NCBI RefSeq assembly: GCF_963924675.1
Contig: NW_027077448.1
Coordinates: 248,001-312,000, forward strand
Reading direction: 5' to 3'
DNA from: Phocoena phocoena
Lineage: Eukaryota; Chordata; Mammalia; Artiodactyla; Phocoenidae
DNA length: 64,000 nucleotides
Shown here: in pieces, positions 12,233 through 23,400 of the stretch
Layout of the letters: each line of letters begins with the position of its first letter
How positions within the stretch are numbered: position 1 is the first letter of the stretch
Notes under the pieces: model-generated
What the model saw: only the letters and a program-made list of their open reading frames with translations
The model's database searches: none
What the model was told of the DNA's origin: nothing
Position numbers and translations under genes: made by a program

Positions 12233-13980
12233 AATCCAGAGTATGGTCCACCGTGTGATTGGGAAACGATTTAAAATGCATCTCAGTTTTCGTATCCTGG
12301 TCCTCGGGTTCACCATTCCAGATGCTTTACTAACACTCTCCCCGCTTGGAGAGTCAGTGCCTTTAACCTCCTGTTTGGCACAGCTTGCAATTTCTGTGCA
12401 AGATGAACAGGAATAGGGAGAACCAATGAGAGACTAGCTGTAGGTGTCTGCACGGGCAAATGTAACGCTCATTTCCCACCAGGAAGAGGAATTATCCAAA
12501 GGATCACTGTGCCCTGCCGGAAACAGATTAGGGCCTGAAGCAATCCTGCGGTTTTGTGCCCAGCTCACAAGAAAGTGAGTTGAAGAAAGGAGCTCAGGGG
12601 CACTGTAATTCACAAACCTGCAGAGTTATAAATGACAGCTATCCTCCAAAAATATATTGAAGTAAGCCTGCGAAGGGGACTTGAAAGCGGGGCAGAGTTT
12701 CAGGAAAACCACTGCATGGGGTAGAACTGGAATTGCCCTGAAAGCATAGGAAAAGAGGCACAACGTCGACAATGATGCACTTGGCCAAAAAGGGCGTATG
12801 CGTTTTTTCCTGAATATATTCAGGAAAAAACGCATACGCCCTTTTTGGCCAACCAAGCAAGCCTGTAAAGGAAATCTGCACTACAATGAAGTCTCACTGC
12901 CCCCCGGGCAAAAGGGCCATCTGAAAAAAGTGTAAAATCCAGAAAGGTAGGACAGGATATGGAGAACAGGGAGCCTTGTTATGCTGATTGGCAGGATGTA
13001 AATTGCCAGCAGCCACCCTGGAGAAGTGTATGGTGTTTCCTGAAACACGTAAGAAACAAAGCAACACAGCCTATGGCACTTCCACTTATGGTCCTATAGC
13101 TTACGGAAATTAAAATCAAAAACAGACAGCCACCCCAATATTTGGGACGGATGTGTTCACAAGAAGCTCGTCTACAGTATCAAGTAAATATCCCAGAAAG
13201 CAAAAAATGGATAAAGAAGTTGTGGCACGTACGTACAATGCAATATCACTCAGCAATGAAATCTGTGTCATCAGGCCCGTAGCGGCATAGTGAGTGGATG
13301 CAGGTACGGTGATTCTACGTGAACTACGTCACACAGAAAAAGAAACATCATAAGATATCACTAATACACGGAATGTAAACTTGACTACACATGAACTGAA
13401 TTACAAAACAGAACAGGGTCTCAAATTTAGAAAACCAACTAGTGCTTGCTTATGTGGAAAGGTGCCTTGGGGTGCTGCATAAAACCAGAGACTGAAATTA
13501 GCACAGATAACTTTCCATAAGCCAAATATGTAATAGACAAGACCTACTCCTTGCTCAACGAAATGGACCCAACACCACATATTCAACGCCTAGGAATATA
13601 CCTGACTAGGAAGAATCTTAAAACCCATGGATATATATGTCTCCGTAAGAGAATCAAACGTGTGTACAGCGGCCGAAACGCAGCAGTGAAAATCCGATAA
13701 ATCCCATTATCAAAATAAATTTCGAAAACAAAACACAAAGACAGTGAAATAGAGAGCAATTCTTAAATAATTCACTCAGGGCATGTGATGCAACCGGGAT
13801 TGACCACATCTACACCCAGAGCTGGTTGAGACATAAGGCTGGACACTTCAGGCTGATAGCATTGGTGAGTTTTGGTGAGCAAATGCAGACCCTTTGAAGT
13901 CACACTGCATGGTACCCATTCCATGGGTCCCAACTCTCCAGGTTCAAGGGATTCTTCCTCCAGCTAAAACATGCTTGGGA
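12233..13980 (+). repeat. Satellite monomer L8
   Basis: 1,748-bp unit with a perfect palindrome at 12781-12852. It is close to monomer 6 and shares ATCAAGTAAATATCCC with monomers 1 and 5-7. The phase-1 landmark reads AATCCAGAG here. Confidence 0.93.
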
Positions 13981-15728
13981 AACCCAGAGTATGGTCCACC
14001 GTGTGATTGGGAAACGATTTAAAATGCATCTCAGTTTTCGTATCCTGGTCCTCGGGTTCACCATTCCAGATGCTTTACTAACACTCTCCCCGCTTGGAGA
14101 GTCAGTGCCTTTAACCTCCTGTTTGGCACAGCTTGCAATTTCTGTGCAAGATAAACAGGAATAGGGAGAACCAATGAGAGACTAGCTGTAGGTGTCTGCA
14201 CGGGCAAATGTAACGCTCATTTCCCACCAGGAAGAGGAATTATCCAAAGGATCACTGTGCCCTGCCGGAAACAGATTAGGGCCTGAAGCAATCCTGCGGT
14301 TTTGTGCCCAGCTCACAAGAAAGTGAGTTGAAGAAAGGAGCTCAGGGGCACTGTAATTCACAAACCTGCAGAGTTATAAATGACAGCTATCCTCCAAAAA
14401 TATATTGAAGTAAGCCTGCGAAGGGGACTTGAAAGCGGGGCAGAGTTTCAGGAAAACCACTGCATGGGGTAGAACTGGAATTGCCCTGAAAGCATAGGAA
14501 AAGAGGCACAACGTCGACAATGATGCACTTGGCCAAAAAGGGCGTATGCGTTTTTTCCTGAATATATTCAGGAAAAAACGCATACGCCCTTTTTGGCCAA
14601 CCAAGCAAGCCTGTAAAGGAAATCTGCACTACAATGAAGTCTCACTGCCCCCCGGGCAAAAGGGCCATCTGAAAAAAGTGTAAAATCCAGAAAGGTAGGA
14701 CAGGATATGGAGAACAGGGAGCCTTGTTATGCTGATTGGCAGGATGTAAATTGCCAGCAGCCACCCTGGAGAAGTGTATGGTGTTTCCTGAAACACGTAA
14801 GAAACAAAGCAACACAGCCTATGGCACTTCCACTTATGGTCCTATAGCTTACGGAAATTAAAATCAAAAACAGACAGCCACCCCAATATTTGGGACGGCT
14901 GTGTTCACAAGAAGCTCGTCTACAGTATCAGGTAAATATCCCAGAAAGCAAAAAATGGATAAAGAAGTTGTGGCACGTACGTACAATGCAATATCACTCA
15001 GCAATGAAATCTGTGTCATCAGGCCCTTAGCGGCATAGTGAGTGGATGCAGGTACGGTGATTCTACGTGAACTACGTCACACAGAAAAAGAAACATCATA
15101 AGATATCACTAATACACGGAATGTAAACTTGACTACACATGAACTGAATTACAAAAAAGAACAGGGTCTCAAATTTAGAAAACCAACTAGTGCTTGCTTA
15201 TGGGGAAAGGTGGCTTGGGGTGCTGCATAAAACCAGAGGCTGAAATTAGCACAGATAACTTTCCATAAGCCAAATATGTAATAGACAAGACCTACTCCTT
15301 GCTCAACGAAATGGACCCAACACCACATATTCAACGCCTAGGAATATACCTGACTAGGAAGAATCTTAAAACCCATGGATATATATGTCTCCGTAAGAGA
15401 ATCAAGCGTGTGTACAGCGGCCGAAACGCAGCAGTGAAAATCCGATAAATCCCATTATCAAAATAAATTTCGAAAACAAAACAGAAAGACAATGAAATAG
15501 AGAGCAATTCTTAACTAATTCACTCAGGGCATGTCATGCAACCGGGATTGACCACATCTACACCCAGAGCTGGTTGAGACATAAGGCTGGACACTTCAGG
15601 CTGATAGCATTGGTGAGTCTCGGTGAGCAAATGCAGACCCTTTGAAGTCATACTGCATGGTACCCATTCCATGGGTCCCAACTCTCCAGGTTCAAGGCAT
15701 TCTTCCTCCAGCTAAAACATGCATGGGA
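13981..15728 (+). repeat. Satellite monomer L9
   Basis: 1,748-bp unit with a perfect palindrome at 14529-14600. It carries the monomer-2 markers GGAAAGGTGGCTTGG and CAGAGGCTGAAATTAG at the matching phase. Private changes include CAAGATAAACAGG near 14,150. Confidence 0.93.
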
Positions 15729-17474
15729 AACCCAGAGTATCGTCCACCGTGTGATTGGGAAACAATTTAAAATGCATCTCAGTTTTCGTATCCTGGTCCT
15801 CGGGTTCACCATTCCAGATGCTTTACTAACACTCTCCCCGCTTGGAGAGTCAGTGCCTTTAACCTCCTGTTTGGCACAGCTTGCAATTTCTGTGCAAGAT
15901 GAACAGGAATAGGGAGAACCAATGAGAGACTAGCTGTAGGTGTCTGCACGGGCAAATGTAACGCTCATTGCCGACCAGGAAGAGGAATTAAACAAAGGCT
16001 CAGTGTGCCCTGCGGGAAACAGATTAGGGCCTGAAGCAATCCTGCGGTTTTGTGCCAAGCTCACAAGAAAGCGAGTTGAAGAAAGGAGCTCAGGGGCACT
16101 GTACTTCACAAACCTGCAGAGTTATATATGACAGCTATCGTCCAAAAGTATATTGAAGTTAGCCTGCGAAGGGGACTTGAAAGCGGGGCAGAATTTCAGG
16201 AAAACGATTGCAGGGGGTAGACTGGAAATGCCTTGAAAGCATAGGAAAAGAGGCACAACGTCGACAATGATGCACTTGGCCAAAAAGGGCGTATGCTTTT
16301 TTTCCTGAATATATTCAGGAAAAAAGCATACGCCCTTTTTGGCCAACCAAGCAAGCCTGTAAAGGAAATCTGCACTACAATGAAGTCTCACTGCCCCCCC
16401 GGCAAAAGGGCCATCTGAAAAAAGTGTAAAATCCTGAAAGGTAGGACAGGATATGGAGAACAGGGAGCCTTGTTATGCTGATTGGCAGGATGTAAATTGC
16501 CAGCAGCCACCCTGGAGAAGTGTATGGTGTTTCCTGAAACACGTAAGAAACAAAGCAACACAGCCTATGGCACTTCCACTTATGGTCCTATAGCTTACGG
16601 AAATTAAAATCAAAAACAGACAGCCACCCCAATATTTGGGACGGCTGTGTTCACAAGAAGCTCGTCTACAGTATCAGGTAAATATCCCAGAAAGCAAAAA
16701 ATGGATAAAGAAGTTGTGGCACGTACGTACAATGCAATATCACTCAGCAATGAAATCTGTGTCATCAGGCCCGTAGCGGCATAGTGAGTGTATGCAGGTA
16801 CGGTGATTCTACGTGAACTACGTCAAACAGAAAAAGAAACATCATAAGATATCACTAATACACGGAATGTAAACTTGACTACACATGAACTGAATTACAA
16901 AACAGAACAGGGTCTCAAATTTAGAAAACCAACTAGTGCTTGCTTATGGGGAAAGGTGCGTTGGGGTGCTGCATAAAACCAGAGACTGAAATTAGCACAG
17001 ATAACTTTCCATAAGCCAAATATGTAATAGACAAGACCTACTCCTTGCTCAACGAAATGGACCCAACACCACATATTCAACGCCTAGGAATATACCTGAC
17101 TAGGAAGAATCTTAAAACCCATGGATATATATGTCTCCGTAAGAGAATCAAGCGTGTGTACAGCGGCCGAAACGCAGTAGTGAAAATCCGATAAATCCCA
17201 TTATCAAAATAAATTTCGAAAACAAAACACAAAGACAGTGAAATAGAGAGCAATTCTTAAATAATTCACTCAGGGCATGTGATGCAACCGGGATTTAACA
17301 CATCTACACCCAGAGCTGGTTGAGACATAAGGCTGGATACTTCAGGCTGATAGCATTGGTGAGTTTCGTTGAGCAAATGCAGACCCTTTGAAGTCATACT
17401 GCATGGTACACATTCCATGGGTCCCAACTCTCCAGGTTCAAGGGATTCTTCCTCCAGCTAAAACATGCATGGGA
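15729..17474 (+). repeat. Satellite monomer L10
   Basis: 1,746-bp unit. Its first half is nearly identical to monomer 3, including the paired change in both palindrome arms (16276-16346). The second half carries its own changes, such as GTGAGTGTATGCAGG and ACGTCAAACAGAA. Confidence 0.93.
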
Positions 17475-19219
17475 AACCCAGAGTATCTTCCACCGTGTGA
17501 TTGGGAAACGATTTAAAATGCATCTCAGTTTTCGTATCCTGGTCCTCGGGTTCAACATTCCAGATGCTTTACTAACACTCTCCCCGCTTGGAGAGTCAGT
17601 GCCTTTAACCTCCTCTTTGGCACAGCTTGCAATTTCTGTGCAAGATGAACAGGAATAGGGAGAACCAATTAGAGACTAGCTGTAGGTGTCTGCACGGGCA
17701 AATGTAACGCTCATTGCCCACCAGGAAGGGGAAATAAACAAAGGCTCAGTGTGCCCTGCTGGAAACAGATTAGGGCCTGAAGAAATCCTGCGGTTTTGTG
17801 CCCAGCTCACAAGAAAGCGAGGTGAAGAAAGGAGCTCAGGGGCACTGTAATTCACAAACCTACAGAGTTGTAAATGACAGCTATCTTCCAAAAGTATATT
17901 GAAGTAAGCCTGCGAAGAGGACTTGAAAGCGGGGCAGAGTTTCAGGAAAACGATTGCAGGGGGTAGACTGGAATTGCCCTGAAAGCATAGGAAAAGAGGC
18001 ACAACGTCGACAATGATGCACTTGGCCAAAAAGGGCGTATGCGTTTTTTCCTGAATATATTCAGGAAAAAACGCATACGCACTTTTTGGCCAACCAAGCA
18101 AGCCTGTAAAGGAAATCTGCACTACAATGGTGTCTCACTGCCCCCCGGGCAAAAGGGCCATCTGAAAAAAGTGTAAAATCCAGAAAGGTAGGACAGGATA
18201 TGGAGAACAGGGAGCCTTGTTATGCTGATTGGCAGGATGTAAATTGCCAGCAGCCACCCTGGAGAAGTGTATGGTGTTTCCTGAAACACGTAAGAAACAA
18301 AGCAATACAGCCTATGGCACTTCAACTTATGGTCCTATAGCTTACGGAAATTAAAATCAAAAACAGGCAGCCACCCCAATATTTGGGATGGCTGTGTTCA
18401 CAAGAAGCTCGTCTACAGTATCAGGTAAATATCCCAGAAAGCAAAAAATGGATAAAGAAGTTGTGGCACGTACGTACAATGGAATATCACTCAGCAATGA
18501 AATCTGTGTCATCAGGCCCGTAGTGGCATAGTGAGTGGATACAGGTATGGTGATTCTACGTGAAATAAGTCACACATAAAAAGAAACATCATAAAATATC
18601 ACTAATACACAGTATGTAAACTTGACTACACATGAACTGAATTACAAAACAGAACAGTCTCAAATTTAGAAAACCAACTTGTGCTTTCTTATGGAGAAAG
18701 GTGCGTTGGAGTGCTGCATAAAACCAGAGACTGAAATTAGCACAGATACCGTTCCATAAGCCAAATATGTAATAGACAAGACCTACTCCTTGCTCAACGA
18801 AATGGACTCAACACCACATATTCAACGCCTAGGAATATACCTGACTAGGAAGAATCTTAAAACCCGTGGATATTTATGTCTCCGTAAGAGAATCAAGAGT
18901 TTGTACAGCGGCATTAACGCAGCAGTGAAAATCCGATAAATCCCAGTGTCAAAATAAAATTTCAAAAACAATACACAATGACAGTGAAATAGAGAGCAAT
19001 TCTTAAATAACTCACACAGGGCATGTGATGCAACCTGGTTTACCACATCTACACCCAGAGCTGGGTGAGAGATAAGGCTTGACCCTTTGGGCTGATAGCA
19101 TTGGTGAGGTTCAGTGAGCAAATGCAGACCCTTTGATGTCATACTGCCTGGTACCCATTCCATGGTTCCCTACTCTCCAGGTTCAAGGGATTCTTCCTTC
19201 TGCTAAAATTTGCATGGGA
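17475..19219 (+). repeat. Satellite monomer L11 (edge monomer, more diverged)
   Basis: 1,745-bp unit. The palindrome (18022-18093) has one right-arm mismatch (CGCACTTTTT). Divergence increases along the unit: after about 18.5 kb substitutions become frequent (for example GAAATAAGTCACACATAAAA and GATACCGTTCC). This marks the approach to the end of the array. Confidence 0.9.
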
Positions 19220-19435
19220 AACCCAGAGTATGCTGCACCGTGTGACTGGGAAACCTTTTTACATGCATGTCTGTTTTCGTCCCCTGGTACTCAGGTTCAC
19301 CATTCCAGACCCTTTTCTTACACTCTCCCCATTTGGAGAGTCAGTGCCTTTAACCTCCTGTTTGGCACTGTTTGCAATTTCTGCGCAAGATGAACAGGAA
19401 TAAGGAGAACCAATGGGAGACTATCTGTAGGTGTG

Positions 19436-19448
19436 TGCACGGGCAAAT
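19436..19448 (+). repeat. Target-site duplication, left copy
   Basis: TGCACGGGCAAAT immediately precedes the T-run of the reverse L1. It matches the copy at 20,119-20,131 (TGCACGGGCAATT) at 12 of 13 bases. Confidence 0.75.
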
Positions 19449-20118
19449 ATTTTTTTTAACATCTTTATTGGGGTATAATTGCTTTACAATGGTGTGTTAG
19501 TTTTTGCTTTATAACAAAGTGAATCAGCTATACATATACATATGCTCCCTGTGTCTTCCCTCTTGTGTCTCCCTCCCTCCCTCTCTCCCCATTACACCCC
19601 TCCAGGCTGTCCCAACGCCCTGAGCTAATATCCCTGTGCCTTGTGGCTGCTTCCCCCTTGCTATCTACCTTACTACATTTGTTAGTGTGTATATGTCCAT
19701 GACTCTCTCTCGCCCTGTCAAAACTCACCATTCCCCCTCCCCATATCCTCAATTCCGTTCTCCAGTAGGTCTGTGCCTCTATTCCTGTCTTATCCCTAGG
19801 TTCTTCATGACATTTTTTTCCTTTAAATTCCATATATATGTGTTAGCATACGCTATTTGTCTTTTTCTTTCTGACTTACTTCACTCTGTATGACAGACTC
19901 TAGGTCTATCCATCTCATTACAAATAACTCAGTTTCATTTCTTTTTAAGGCTGAGTAATATTCCATTGTGTATATGTGCCACATCTTCTTTATCCATTCG
20001 TCCGATGATGGGCGCTTAGGTTCTTTCCATCTCCGGGCTATTGTAAATAGAGCTGCAATGAACATTTTGGTACATGCCTCTTTTTGAATTTTGGTTTTCT
20101 CAGGGTATATGCCCAGTA
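19449..20118 (-). mobile_element. 5'-truncated L1, minus strand (ORF2 C-terminus and 3' UTR)
   Basis: The element is about 670 bp. Its tail appears as a short A/T-rich run at 19,448-19,458 on the + strand, followed by the usual cetartiodactyl L1 3'-UTR complement (CATCTTTATTGGGGTATAAT). The minus strand at 19,853-20,065 encodes an ORF2 C-terminal stretch with WIKKMWHIYTMEYYSALK and SEVSQKEKDK, ending near the ORF2 stop. No 5' UTR, ORF1, endonuclease or reverse-transcriptase domain is present, so it is a dead insertion. It is flanked by about 13-bp target-site duplications and splits a satellite monomer without changing its phase, so it arrived after the array had formed here. Confidence 0.92.
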
Positions 20119-20131
20119 TGCACGGGCAATT
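20119..20131 (+). repeat. Target-site duplication, right copy
   Basis: TGCACGGGCAATT directly follows the 5'-truncated end of the reverse L1 and matches 19,436-19,448 at 12 of 13 bases. The satellite sequence then continues in phase. Confidence 0.75.
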
Positions 20132-20477
20132 TTAACACTCATTTCCCAACAGGAAAAGGAATTAACCAAAGGCTCAGCATGCCGTGCTGGAACAAGATTA
20201 GGGCCTGAAGCAATCCTGCGGTTTTGTGGCCAGCTCACAAGAAAGCGAGTTGAGGAAAGGAGCTCAGGGGCACTGTCATTCACATACCTGCAGACTTATA
20301 AATGACAGAAATCGTACAAAAATATATTGAATTAAGGCTGCGAAGAGGACTTGAAAGTGGGGCAGAATTGCTGGAATCCGATTTCAGGAGGTAGACGTGA
20401 ATTGCTCTGAAAGCATAAGAGAAGTGGCAGAACCTCGTCAATGAAGCACTTGGCCAAAAAGGGCATATGCATTTTTT

Positions 20478-23400
20478 CCAGGGCCATCATTCACGGGAGT
20501 AGGAGGCTCCCAGCATGCTCCAGTGGCCAACAGAGGGCCCATGTCGCCAAGGCGATGTGAGCTAGCCAGGCAGGAGTGACCTGACATCAGAGGGCCCACC
20601 TCACAGAATGGTAGGGAACCCAGCCAGGATCAGACTCTCCCCAGAGGGCCCACATCACCAAGGTGATGGGAACCAGGCAGGAGTGTCCTCACACCCGTGG
20701 GGCCACATCATCAAAAGTTGAGGTACCCAGCACATGTGGCCTCAAACCAGAGGACCCACATCACCATGGGTTTCGGAGTGAGGCAGGCAGGATTAACCTC
20801 ACAACACATGTCCCATTGTATACAAAAGGTGTGGAAACCAGCAGTTGGATCTTCCTAGCAGGCGGCCCAGAGCACTGAGGCTATGAGATCCAGGCTGGCA
20901 TGAACTCACAACAGAGGGCCCTCATTGTGATTCTGTAAGCAACCCAGCCGTTGTGACCTCAGAGCAGAAGGCCCACATCCCCATGGGGAAGGGAAACAAG
21001 CAGGAGTGTCATCGCAAGAGTGGGCACACATGAAAAAATGTGGGGAGCCCAGCAATTAGTGCCTGATGCCAGAGGGCCCTCATCACCGAGGGGCGGTGAC
21101 TCCCAGCCAGCTCCGACTGCTACCAGAGGGGCGACGTCGCCAATGCGGAGTGCGACAACCAGGCAGGAGTGACCTCAGAGCAGAGGGTCAACCTCACAGA
21201 AGTGTGAAGAACTAAAGAGGATCAGATTCTCACCAGAGGGCCCACATCACCAAGGGAATGGGAACCAGGCAGGAGTGTCCTCACACTAGTGGGGCCACAT
21301 CACCGAAAAGTGAGGGACCCAGCACACGTGGCCTCAAACCAGAGGACACACATCACAAGGGAGCTGGGATTGAGGCAGGCAGGAGGAGCCTCAAAACAGA
21401 GGGACCATAGAATTAAAGAGGTGAAGAATCCCGCAGTTGGAACCTCCCAGCAGGCGGCCAGGAGCAGCGAGACTATGGGATCCAGGCCGGAGTGATCTCA
21501 CACCAGAGGGCCGTCATCATGAAACTGTGAGCAACCTAGGCGTTAGGATCTCAGAGCAGAAGGCCCACATTCCCATGGGGTTGGGAACCTGTCAGAAGTG
21601 TACTCGCACCACAGGGCACACATCAGAGAATTTAGGGAACCCAGGAGTTAGGGCCTGACGCCAGAGGGCCCTCATTACCAAGGGGAGGAGACTCCAATCA
21701 GGCACCAACACCCAACTGAGGTCCCACGTCGCCAAGGTGACGTGTGACAGCCAGGTAGGAGTGACCTCACCGCAGAGGGCCTACCTCACAGAAGGGTGAG
21801 GAACACAGCCAGGATAAGACTCTCACCAGAGGGCCCACATCACCAAGGTGATCAGAACCAGGCAGGAGTCTTCACACCAGTGTGGCCACATCATAGAAAG
21901 GTGAGGAACCCAGCACATGTGGCCTAAACCAGAAGACCCACATCTCCAAGGGGCTCGGAATGAGGCAGGCAGGAGTAGCCTCACAACACAGGGCCCATAG
22001 AATAAAAAAGCTGAGGGATCCAGCAATGGGAACCTCCCAGCAGGCGGCCAAGAGCACCAAGTCTATGCGATTCAGGCCGCAGTAAACTCACAGCAGAGGG
22101 TCCACATCATGAAACTGCGAGCAACCCAGCCATTTGGACCTCAGAGCAGAAGGTCCACATCCCCAAGGTGTTGGGAGCATGGCAGGAGTGTCCTCGCACC
22201 ACTTAGCACATATCAGAAAATGTGGGTACCCAGCAGTTAGGGCCTGACGCCAGAGGGCCCTCATCACTGAGGGGAGGAGGCTCCCAGCATGTTCCAACTA
22301 CCACAAGAGGGCCCACGTCGCCAAGGCGGGGTGTGCCAGCCAGGCAGGAGTGACCTCACAGCAGACGGCCCACCTCAAAGAAGTGTGAGGAACCCAACCA
22401 GGATCAGACTCTCACCAGAGGGCCCATATCACCAAGGGGACGGGAACCAGGCACGAGTGTCCTCACACCAGTGGGGCCACATCACTAAAAGATGAGGAAA
22501 CTGGCACATGTGGCCACAAACCAGAGGACCTACATCACCAAGGGGCTGGGAGTGACACAGGCAGGAGGAGTCTCCCAACACAGGGCCCAAAGAATAAAAA
22601 AGGTGAGGAACCCAGCAGTTGGAACTTCCCAGCAGGCGGCCCAGAGTACAGAGGCTATGGGATCTAGGAATGAGTGAACTAACACCAGAGAGCTAACATC
22701 AGGAAACTGTGAGCAACCCAGTCGTTGGAACCTCAGAGCAGAAGGCCCATATCGCCATGGGGATGGGAACATTTCACGAGTGTCCTGGCATCACTGGGCT
22801 CACATCAGAAAACCTGGGGAGCCCAGCAGTTAGAGCCTGACGCCAGAGGGACCTCATCACCGAGGACAGGAGTCTCCAAAAGGATCCAACTGCCACCAGA
22901 GGGCCGACGTCACCAAGGCAATGGGAGCAAGCCAGGCAGGAGTGACCTCAGAGCACAGGGCCCACCTCACAGAACGGTAAGGAACCCAGCCAGGATCAGA
23001 CTCTCACCAGAGGGGCCACATCACCAAGGGGCTGGGAAACAGGCACGAGTGTCCTCACACCATTGGGGCCACATCATCGAAAGGTGAGGGACCCAGCACA
23101 CGTGGCCACACACCAGAGGACACACATCACAACGGGGCTGGGATTGAGGCAGGCAGGAGGAGCCTCAAAACAGAGGGCCCATAGAATAAAAAAGGTGAGG
23201 AATCCCGCAGTTGGAACCTCCCAGCAGGCGCCCAGGAGCAGCAAGCCTATGGGATCTAGGCCGGAATGAACGCACATCAGAGGGCCCTCATCATGAAACT
23301 GTGAGCACCCCAGCCGTTGGGACCTCAGAGCAGAAGGCCCAAATTCCCATGGGGTTGGGAACCTGACAGGAGTGTACTCGCACCACAGGTCGCACATCTG

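Larger units (their letters stand above)
1..20479 (+). repeat. Left array of the ~1,747-bp cetacean-type common satellite
   Basis: The landmark AACCCAGAGTAT recurs at 1, 1747, 3496, 5240, 6987, 8736, 10484, 12233, 13981, 15729, 17475 and 19220 (with small substitutions), giving eleven full head-to-tail monomers of 1,744-1,749 bp and a truncated twelfth. Monomers up to about 17.4 kb differ by only scattered substitutions and 1-bp indels, whereas the last two are visibly more diverged. All are in one orientation, with the L1-derived half sense on the + strand. From family knowledge the unit length fits the common satellite of non-delphinoid cetaceans; the name rests on memory of the family, while the tandem structure is directly visible. 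Confidence 0.95.
19220..20479 (+). repeat. Satellite monomer L12, interrupted by an L1 and truncated in the palindrome
   Basis: Diverged monomer running 19,220-19,448, interrupted by a reverse L1, and resuming at about 20,119 in the same phase (TGCACGGGCAA). It continues through ACAAGAAAGCGAGTTGAGG to the left palindrome arm (20,450-20,478, GGCCAAAAAGGGCATATGC). Sequence identity then stops a few bases before the palindrome centre and the minisatellite begins. No L1-derived half follows. Confidence 0.88.

Noticed and set aside
1..17474. Near-identical monomers as a possible assembly artefact
   Set aside because: Each monomer has private differences and the block offsets are consistent, so they are not exact copies of one read segment. 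Copy number and order could still be mis-assembled and would need spanning long reads.
1..19219. Many open reading frames of 60-148 codons repeated every ~1,747 bp
   Set aside because: They follow the satellite periodicity, occur on both strands, break freely in some monomers, and show no recognised domain beyond the L1 fossil. They are by-products of a tandem repeat.
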